From Paenibacillus albiflavus (GTDB lineage Bacteria; Bacillota; Bacilli; Paenibacillales; NBRC-103111): a DNA stretch of 64,000 nucleotides. The DNA is taken from positions 62,001 to 126,000 of the forward strand of contig NZ_SKFG01000012.1 of the NCBI RefSeq assembly GCF_004344915.1, given 5' to 3'. The position numbers were made by a program, and so were the translations under genes. The notes beneath the pieces were generated by a model, which saw only the letters and a list, made by a program, of their open reading frames with translations, had not been told where the DNA came from and searched no databases. Of this stretch, positions 58,424-64,000 are shown one piece after another (the first letter of the stretch is position 1; every line of letters starts with the position of its first letter).

Positions 58424-58456
58424 AAAAACGCAGCATCCATTCAAGGAGACTGCGTT
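58424..58456 (-). terminator. Terminator of the CAP-domain gene
   Basis: AACGCAG (minus, 58456-58450) pairs with CTGCGTT (58433-58427), inner GGA/TCC, then TTTTTAG. Confidence 0.6.
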
Positions 58457-58461
58457 CTATG

Positions 58462-59874
58462 TTAGTGCATGGTTGTATAAAAATTCTGTGTATAATAGAT
58501 GTCGTAATCTGAATGGCTATCCCCTAGTGCTGCTCCTACTCCTAGCGTTTCAAAATGACTGTTCAGCATATTCTTGCGATGTCCTGAAGAATTGACCCAT
58601 CCTGCATATGCCTCAATTGCATTCGAGTAGCCCGCGGAAATATTCTCACCATACCAGCTATAGTTGACAAGTCCTACTGCTGCCAATCGTTCTTTCACAG
58701 ATTGCCCTTGCGGATTCACATGATCGAAGAAATGATTAGCCATCATATCGGTGCTATGCTTTCTTGCTGCTGTAGCGGCAGTCTCGTTCCATTGCAGCGT
58801 ACTAATTCCATTCTGCAATCGAAATACATTCGTTAAATCAAGCAGCTGCCGTTCATACCCTTGGATAATGGCTTGTCCTGCTGCATCCGTATTTGTACTG
58901 CGATTCTTCCAATTACCTGCTATAAGCATAATACCATTTACGCGGTTCGAATCTAATGTATCGTAATAGATAATTAATCGATTTCCTTGATACGTATATT
59001 CGCCTTTAGTAGATTGCGCTTTGGCTGCACTTTGCTGACCGAGTACGGTCTTCATTTGATCTTGAGATGTTCCAATAGCAATTCCATCGGCAGAAGCCCA
59101 TCCATTCGCATTGCTGTATAGTGCGACTACAGTTCCATCTGCAATCCCAATTTGGGCGTACTCTTCATATTTGTGATTATAAATATACCAGGTGTAGCCG
59201 TCATTCGTTATGTCCTTACGATCTGGCGTACCTCTCTTAGCAATAACCGATTCCTCAGTATCACCGATTGTAATTCCTTGAAAGGCAAGCGCTTTGCTTG
59301 CTTGTTTGTTATGTAGTGTATATACGAAGGTCATTGCTTCAGCACGGGTCAACGTATCTGCTGCCTGATAACCTGCAACTGTATTGCCAGACTTCCCATT
59401 CGCCAAGCCTTGATCAAGCAAATATTGAATGGCTTCATTCGTTGATAAATTCTTACCCATAACAGCGGCTATCAGCTTAGCGACCTCGCCTCGTGTGTAT
59501 GGTTCTTCCGTTGTTTTATGAGATACGGGCCACTTCTGCTCATCTGCTAGATGATAGTAGGGACGATACCAAGCCTCATTTGCCTTAGGAGGATCGATTG
59601 ACAGTTCTGGAGCCGAACGTATGACCATAGCCAGAAATTCAGGTTCGGAAATAATCTGATTTGGTCGAAAAGTCCCATCCTGATAACCTGCCGTAATTTG
59701 ATGCTCTACACCCCAATTAATTTGCTTCTGTGCCCAATGTCCTTGAATATCGGTAAAAGTAGCGGCACTTGCTGGCGCTGCTGCCATAACACCACTTAAA
59801 ACAGTCGTTGATATCACTGCTGAAACAATAAGGCTCGATAGCGATTTGCGTGTAATTATCTTAAGGTTATTCAT
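58462..59874 (-). CDS. SLH-CAP surface protein
   Basis: 470 residues from the ATG at 59874 (GGGGG seven bases upstream). Signal peptide to about 38 (AAPASA). Two to three S-layer-homology repeats at about 38-195 (FTDIQGHWAQKQINWGVEHQITAGYQDGTFRPN) bind pyruvylated wall polymer. A CAP-associated middle domain (ITIGDTEESVIAKRGTPDRKDI, YKTVLGQQ-like) follows, then a YkwD-type CAP domain at about 340-470 (VFRLQNGISTLQWNETAATAARKHSTDMMANHFFDHVN, YGENISAGY, NSSGHRKNMLNSHF) with the usual His/Glu set. Wall-attached; role unknown, in relatives linked to spores, nuclease or protease activity. Confidence 0.9.
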   Translation of the reverse strand: MNNLKIITRKSLSSLIVSAVISTTVLSGVMAAAPASAATFTDIQGHWAQKQINWGVEHQITAGYQDGTFRPNQIISEPEFLAMVIRSAPELSIDPPKANEAWYRPYYHLADEQKWPVSHKTTEEPYTRGEVAKLIAAVMGKNLSTNEAIQYLLDQGLANGKSGNTVAGYQAADTLTRAEAMTFVYTLHNKQASKALAFQGITIGDTEESVIAKRGTPDRKDITNDGYTWYIYNHKYEEYAQIGIADGTVVALYSNANGWASADGIAIGTSQDQMKTVLGQQSAAKAQSTKGEYTYQGNRLIIYYDTLDSNRVNGIMLIAGNWKNRSTNTDAAGQAIIQGYERQLLDLTNVFRLQNGISTLQWNETAATAARKHSTDMMANHFFDHVNPQGQSVKERLAAVGLVNYSWYGENISAGYSNAIEAYAGWVNSSGHRKNMLNSHFETLGVGAALGDSHSDYDIYYTQNFYTTMH

Positions 59875-59965
59875 CATAATCCCCCTATCGATTTTATACG
59901 CCTATTATACTATCAGCCTCTTTCAATCAGCATGCATACAAGGACCTAATCAATATCAGGATAAA

Positions 59966-60727
59966 TTAACCATTTACAGTGCCGCTTATCACCCATTGTC
60001 TCCACTGTTTCGTACGTTTCAAATCAATGGCGAGCCAAGTACTAACTGCCGCCATTACACACATCACAATAATTATTTGTGTCATAGTGCTTGTGTTACC
60101 GATGAATTGATCTTGAAATAAATTATGGACGAAGTGAAAAAGAATCCCAGGTATGATGTTGCCTGTCTTCAGAACGAATAGAACTAGTGTAAGACCAATC
60201 AATAAGGCATAGATCAATTGCAATACCGTATCTAGCATGTCCTGTCCCGATAATAAATTGAGCATATGGGTGAGGAAAAATAATAGAGTCGATGTGATAA
60301 CAGCCGCAGGAATGCTCTTTTTAACTAAAGTTTGGAAAATAAGACCACGATAGATTGTCTCCTCTACGAATCCAACTAGCAAAGCAACAAACAGGCAATA
60401 TAGCACTTCCGACCCAGTGACTGGCTTAATCCCATTCATAGCATACAGGACTAGAACCGCAATAAGAGGTAGATAGTAAAGCCAGTCGCTTCTCGAAATT
60501 GTACGTAGTGAACGAAAACCAATACGCTGCCATTTACGTCTCCATGTGAAATAAATCATGAGTGCAAGTGCGATTGGAGCAAAAGCAATCAATACAGGTG
60601 CAGTGTAGTCTAATTCCATTATAGTTGCGTAAGCCCCAGCTGCTGTCATGAGGATGATTACAAGCAGTTCGATTATCGTAACGGTCCAAATCGGATGTTT
60701 AACTGAAAATGTTAACTTATTATTCAT
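59966..60727 (-). CDS. CPBP-family intramembrane protease
   Basis: 253 residues, about seven to eight spans. Motif 1 EETIYRG (Glu122, Glu123, Arg127), motif 2 FFLTHML (His154) and motif 3 HFVHN (His198) are intact, so it should be an active Rce1/ABI-type glutamic protease. In Gram-positives such proteins mature or give immunity to peptides. It lies 4 bp downstream of a padR gene, so its amount is probably set by that repressor. Confidence 0.9.
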   Translation of the reverse strand: MNNKLTFSVKHPIWTVTIIELLVIILMTAAGAYATIMELDYTAPVLIAFAPIALALMIYFTWRRKWQRIGFRSLRTISRSDWLYYLPLIAVLVLYAMNGIKPVTGSEVLYCLFVALLVGFVEETIYRGLIFQTLVKKSIPAAVITSTLLFFLTHMLNLLSGQDMLDTVLQLIYALLIGLTLVLFVLKTGNIIPGILFHFVHNLFQDQFIGNTSTMTQIIIVMCVMAAVSTWLAIDLKRTKQWRQWVISGTVNG

Positions 60728-60731
60728 GGGA

Positions 60732-61250
60732 TTACTTCCTCTCCTTAATGTTCTGAATCCATTGTTTACTCATTTGAAAATGGCTTGATCCATACGTTAA
60801 AACGGATACTCGGTAGTAATACGAATTCGGATCTTCTACCTGCTTCAACTCTTGCGTCACAATCTGCTCTACTGCTTGCATGCGTCTAATTTCAGTTTCA
60901 AGTTTAACCCCATATTCATTTAAGCGTACTTGCCTTGTTTCTTCATCTAAATAGTCGTAGAAGAAAATTTTGAGCAAATGCTCATTCAGTGAAATTTGGA
61001 GTGGCTCTGCGAGCCATGCAAGGAACATCTCCTTGCCGCTTGGCAGAATACGATACAGCTTCTTATTCTTGCTGTTCTCTAGTTCAGTAACGGACACCAA
61101 TCCTTTACTCGTCAATCTCCCTAGTGCCGGATACAAGCTCCCATAGCTTGCTTTATAGAACATACCGATTGTGCTATCAATCGTCTTCTTGATGTCATAC
61201 CCGCTTAGCTCGCCTTCCATCAGTAATCCAAGGATGATATTCTCTAACAT
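60732..61250 (-). CDS. PadR-family regulator with C-terminal helical domain
   Basis: 172 residues. PadR winged helix (1-85): LENIILGLLMEGELSGYDIKKTIDST, SYGSLYPALGRLTSKGLVSVTEL, KLYRILPSGKEMFLAWL; then a coiled-coil Vir_act_alpha_C-type domain for dimer formation. It heads the operon with the CPBP protease gene and has an inverted-repeat operator over its -10 region. Confidence 0.9.
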   Translation of the reverse strand: MLENIILGLLMEGELSGYDIKKTIDSTIGMFYKASYGSLYPALGRLTSKGLVSVTELENSKNKKLYRILPSGKEMFLAWLAEPLQISLNEHLLKIFFYDYLDEETRQVRLNEYGVKLETEIRRMQAVEQIVTQELKQVEDPNSYYYRVSVLTYGSSHFQMSKQWIQNIKERK

Positions 61251-61274
61251 TTGGTCACCTCATAATGTATCGAT

Positions 61275-61316
61275 TCGATATATCTATTTGATATATTGAT
61301 CATACTCTTTTTTCAA
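61275..61316 (-). promoter_or_regulatory. padR-CPBP promoter with inverted-repeat operator
   Basis: Minus strand: -35 TTGAAA (61316-61311), 17-bp spacer, -10 TATCAA (61293-61288). The arms TCGATATATC (61275-61284) and GATATATTGA (61290-61299), 5 bp apart, form a near-perfect inverted repeat over the -10, the expected place for a PadR repressor site. Confidence 0.65.
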
Positions 61317-61360
61317 AATATTGTAAAGGGATTTTAAATTAAATAAATTTTGTCCATAAA

Positions 61361-61428
61361 ATAAAACAACACAACCATCTACAGATCATTTTCCTTGTGG
61401 AATCTGACGCTTATAGATGGTTGTGTTG
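61361..61428 (-). terminator. Ribokinase terminator with long stem
   Basis: CAACACAACCATCTA (61367-61381) pairs perfectly with TAGATGGTTGTGTTG (61414-61428), an inner CAGAT/ATCTG stem continues it, and TTTTATTTTATGG follows on the minus strand. Confidence 0.8.
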
Positions 61429-61433
61429 TGGCA

Positions 61434-62327
61434 TTACTTCAGAACTTCCGACAACATCGGAATTGAATTTTGAGCTCCCAAACGAGTTACCGCAATAGAT
61501 GATGCCATTTGAGCTATGTCAACCGCCTCATCCATGCTTTTGCCTGAAGTGATCATGGCTGCTAATGTACCAGAGAAGGTATCACCTGCTGCTGTTGTAT
61601 CAACTGCCTCTACCTTGTTGCCTTCTTTATATACATTATGTGTACCGTTATAATAAACGATTCCTCTCTCACCGAGTGTGATCAGTGGATACTTGATACC
61701 TTTGTCACGAAGCTTATCCAATGCATGAAAGGCATCACCGATACCATCAATCTCCACATTCGTATATAATTTGCACTCGATTTCATTAGGTATAAAATAG
61801 TCTATTCCCTGCAGGATCTCATCATCAATCGGGGCGGCAGGTGCAGGGTTTAAGAAAATCGGCACCTTTCCTTTCACTAAGCGTATTGCTTCATAAACAG
61901 ATTCCATTGGAATTTCAAGCTGAAGCATGATAGCAGATGCAGACAGAAGCTCTTCTTTACGTTTACGAATGAATTCCGGTGTCACCTTACCGTTTGCACC
62001 ACTATCTAGAATAATACTGTTATCGCCATCACATACGGTAATCGCAGCAACTCCCGTGTTGATACCAGGCTCGACGGTAATGAAATCCTTGTGAACCCCA
62101 AAGTCTTCCAAGCTCCCCATCAATGATTGCCCGAACACATCGTCTCCAACTTTCGATAGGAACCAAGTATCTGCTCCCATCTTGGCACAAGCTACTGCCT
62201 GATTTGCCCCTTTGCCGCCTGATGATAGAAAGAATCCGCTCCCTAAGATCGTCTCACCAATTAACGGAACACGATTGGTTTGCATCACCATATCCATATT
62301 GGCACTGCCAATAACTACAATTCTCAT
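61434..62327 (-). CDS. rbsK: Ribokinase (PfkB family)
   Basis: 297 residues. PfkB signature 1 GGKGANQAVACAKMG (38-52) and signature 2 DTTAAGDTFSGTLAAM (about 244, catalytic Asp in AAGD). The N-terminal VVIGSANMDMVM, with GSxNxD, is the ribose-binding start of ribokinases. It makes ribose 5-phosphate from ribose and ATP. It is 29 bp downstream of the ADP-ribosylglycohydrolase-like gene, which could supply ribose or a riboside product. Related sugars such as deoxyribose cannot be excluded. Confidence 0.9.
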   Translation of the reverse strand: MRIVVIGSANMDMVMQTNRVPLIGETILGSGFFLSSGGKGANQAVACAKMGADTWFLSKVGDDVFGQSLMGSLEDFGVHKDFITVEPGINTGVAAITVCDGDNSIILDSGANGKVTPEFIRKRKEELLSASAIMLQLEIPMESVYEAIRLVKGKVPIFLNPAPAAPIDDEILQGIDYFIPNEIECKLYTNVEIDGIGDAFHALDKLRDKGIKYPLITLGERGIVYYNGTHNVYKEGNKVEAVDTTAAGDTFSGTLAAMITSGKSMDEAVDIAQMASSIAVTRLGAQNSIPMLSEVLK

Positions 62328-62356
62328 TCTTATCCACTCGCTTTGCTGTATAGATA

Positions 62357-64000
62357 CTAAATCTCTATGAATTTGACATTACGGTAATAGGTTCTAGCTG
62401 CCGTTATTGTACTTACTCCATACATGCCGTAAGCAAAAGTATCGTCTGCATACTTGAGTAGCTCTTCCCCATTGATACTGAACGAAATCAGATTACCTTG
62501 GATCGTTGCCGTAAATTCATACTCCTCATTCAATTTCCATTCATAATTACAACCTGTAAGCTTCGTATAACCAAAGTCATTCTTAAACAGCGATACTTGA
62601 CCCGCTCCATCAAATCCAACATGATAACCGCGCATAGCCCCTTGTGCACGTACCGCTACCATATGTGAATCACCACTTTGTGGATTCAACTGAACGGACA
62701 TCGTATAATCCTTAGCAAAATAATTCCCTGTATAGGCCTCACTAGGCTCAGCCGTCATCAAGTACATGGCATCATCCACAAGGCTCCATGCTCCGTGATT
62801 ATGGGCAAACGGCGTTACACAGCCAAAATGAATCGCTTGTTTGCTAAAATCAATTGAATACTTGGCTTTATCATAGATTCTAAACTCATCAACGAAGATG
62901 CGTCCTAAGCTCTTGAACTTGGCAGGGGTATAGGATTCAAGTACAATCCCTACCTCATCGATTAAATCCCCCTGTGAATCTGGAATTTCGAACTCGACAT
63001 CCAGCCACTCATTGTTGACAAGCTTAACATATCCTTGTAAAAGATCCTGTTTACTCTTAGCCAAACGAACATACGGAGCGAAACCAAGTGTTTCATTGCC
63101 ATTCCATTGATCGAGATAAATTTTCATGGATACCTTCTGACCAGAGTATGCCCTAGGTGCAAAGGTAGGTGAATAACGCTCATCACTAAATTCATCTCGA
63201 TTATAGAAGGGCTTATAATACAGCTTGCATTGTTCTCCACGCGTCATTCGATCGAACATCACCTCAAGTGAACCCGTACCTTGATAAGCACGTTCAGTCG
63301 AGTGTTTGAGCTTGCAGAAGAATGGATTCGATAGACGCATATTATGTGTAGAACCTGGTAGTTCGAAGTCAAAGTATACTTCGTCCTCCTTGAAGCTGAT
63401 TAACAGCTCTTGCGGGCATTCTTCATTAGCTAATCGATAGCCGAGAATGGCTAGTTCTTTCGAATAGGAAGGAATATCTAGGATATTCATGTAACCTGAA
63501 ATACCTGACATAACAATGGAGTCATTAATCGGTTTGCGATATTTGTCAGCAATACCTTCAATTCCTACCGCTACACCAACTACCGTACCTACATTCCCTG
63601 CATTACAGTCTGTATCCCAGCCGCACATCGTTGCGATTTCAACCGTGCGGTTAAAATCTCCTTCCCCGTACATGAGGGCAAGAATGCATATGCCTGCATT
63701 CGGGATCATATGGCATACGCCTTTATATTTATCGTAGCCCCAGTCTCTTTCCAGCATATCCCGGCATGCTCTAAAGTCACCTGGATTGGCTGCATGGAAT
63801 GCAATAACTGCCTGAGCTACCTTCATATACGTAGAATCCGCAGGAACTTGCGCTAACCCGGCTACTACGATTTCATTTATGTCGCTTGTTTCGAATGCTT
63901 TGGAAATCGCTGCGCAGAAGAATCTGGCACCATTCACGCCATCTCCGTCATGAGATACACGCGCTGCAGCTTCACCGAAATCTGCCGCCTTCTTCGGATT
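62357..64000 (-). CDS. ADP-ribosylglycohydrolase-family protein, 5' end beyond window
   Basis: 548 codons visible, open at the window edge. ADP-ribosylglycohydrolase motifs: HDGDGVNGARFF near the visible start and CGWDTDCNAGNVGTVVG (about residue 150 of the visible part), the two acidic metal-site motifs. From about 200 a beta-rich region follows, with a jelly-roll or LamG-like end (NHGAWSLVDDAMYLMTAEPSE..., YHVGFDGAGQVSLFKNDFGY). This large two-part form is known in soil bacteria and probably hydrolyses an N-glycosidic or ADP-ribose-like bond. Cytoplasmic or exported state is unknown because the start is missing. The ribokinase gene follows after 29 bp. Confidence 0.85.
   Translation of the reverse strand, partial: NPKKAADFGEAAARVSHDGDGVNGARFFCAAISKAFETSDINEIVVAGLAQVPADSTYMKVAQAVIAFHAANPGDFRACRDMLERDWGYDKYKGVCHMIPNAGICILALMYGEGDFNRTVEIATMCGWDTDCNAGNVGTVVGVAVGIEGIADKYRKPINDSIVMSGISGYMNILDIPSYSKELAILGYRLANEECPQELLISFKEDEVYFDFELPGSTHNMRLSNPFFCKLKHSTERAYQGTGSLEVMFDRMTRGEQCKLYYKPFYNRDEFSDERYSPTFAPRAYSGQKVSMKIYLDQWNGNETLGFAPYVRLAKSKQDLLQGYVKLVNNEWLDVEFEIPDSQGDLIDEVGIVLESYTPAKFKSLGRIFVDEFRIYDKAKYSIDFSKQAIHFGCVTPFAHNHGAWSLVDDAMYLMTAEPSEAYTGNYFAKDYTMSVQLNPQSGDSHMVAVRAQGAMRGYHVGFDGAGQVSLFKNDFGYTKLTGCNYEWKLNEEYEFTATIQGNLISFSINGEELLKYADDTFAYGMYGVSTITAARTYYRNVKFIEI

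Overview
The window looks like chromosome of a low-to-moderate GC Gram-positive bacterium, most likely Paenibacillus or a close relative. This rests on family content (YerC/TrpR-like protein, DUF3892 and DUF6199 proteins, BmrA-type exporter, receiver-SARP regulator, PadR cassettes), strong AGGAGG-type ribosome sites with several TTG/GTG starts, a T-box leader, lipobox lipoproteins, S-layer-homology domains and an LPxTG protein with its own sortase. No rRNA, tRNA, transposase, phage or CRISPR genes were seen. Species assignment is inference.

Layout. 1-276: start of a lipoprotein gene. 384-7500 (minus): TrpR-like yerC, then a complete tyramine cluster (tyrS with a Tyr-type T-box, tyrosine/tyramine exchanger, tyrosine decarboxylase, nhaC). 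7579-9605 (plus): small membrane protein and an ECF sigma factor fused to a large BtrH-like domain. 9666-9854: first copy of a four-palindrome repeat. 9862-12478 (minus): second nhaC and an unknown winged-helix protein. 12579-21419 (minus): maltose/maltodextrin operon (LacI regulator, ABC binding protein and two permeases, GH65 phosphorylase, GH13 glucosidase, beta-phosphoglucomutase), with operators in its promoter region. 21683-36049: mixed housekeeping and accessory genes (DUF3892, patatin, ECF sigma plus second-type ClpP, MFS pump with regulator, sugar isomerase plus dehydrogenase, DUF6199, esterase, GyrI-like/WYL pair, lactate dehydrogenase, PadR-DUF1700-DUF4097, nitroreductase, orphan rmlC). 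36271-41013 (plus): two-component system, MMPL exporter and DUF2871 protein. 41129-41318: second copy of the four-palindrome repeat.

41384-51079: a surface module made of a 1453-residue LPxTG adhesin, sortase and receiver-SARP regulator, divergent from two paralogous solute-binding lipoproteins that have no permease genes beside them. 51090-56292 (minus): bmrA with response regulator and kinase, then a DHA2 drug exporter. 56451-61250 (minus): M29 aminopeptidase, sulfite-oxidase-like enzyme, SLH-CAP wall protein, CPBP protease with PadR regulator. 61434-64000 (minus): ribokinase and an ADP-ribosylglycohydrolase-like gene that runs off the window.

The least explained structure is the pair of about 190-bp elements at 9666-9854 and 41129-41318. 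Each contains four 25-bp imperfect palindromes (10-5-10) whose starts are 51, 62, 51 bp and 52, 62, 51 bp apart. Both lie between convergent genes and they align in opposite orientation, while the spacers are largely diverged. Steps near five and six helical turns would put all units on one face of the DNA. I did not find this described in what I know.
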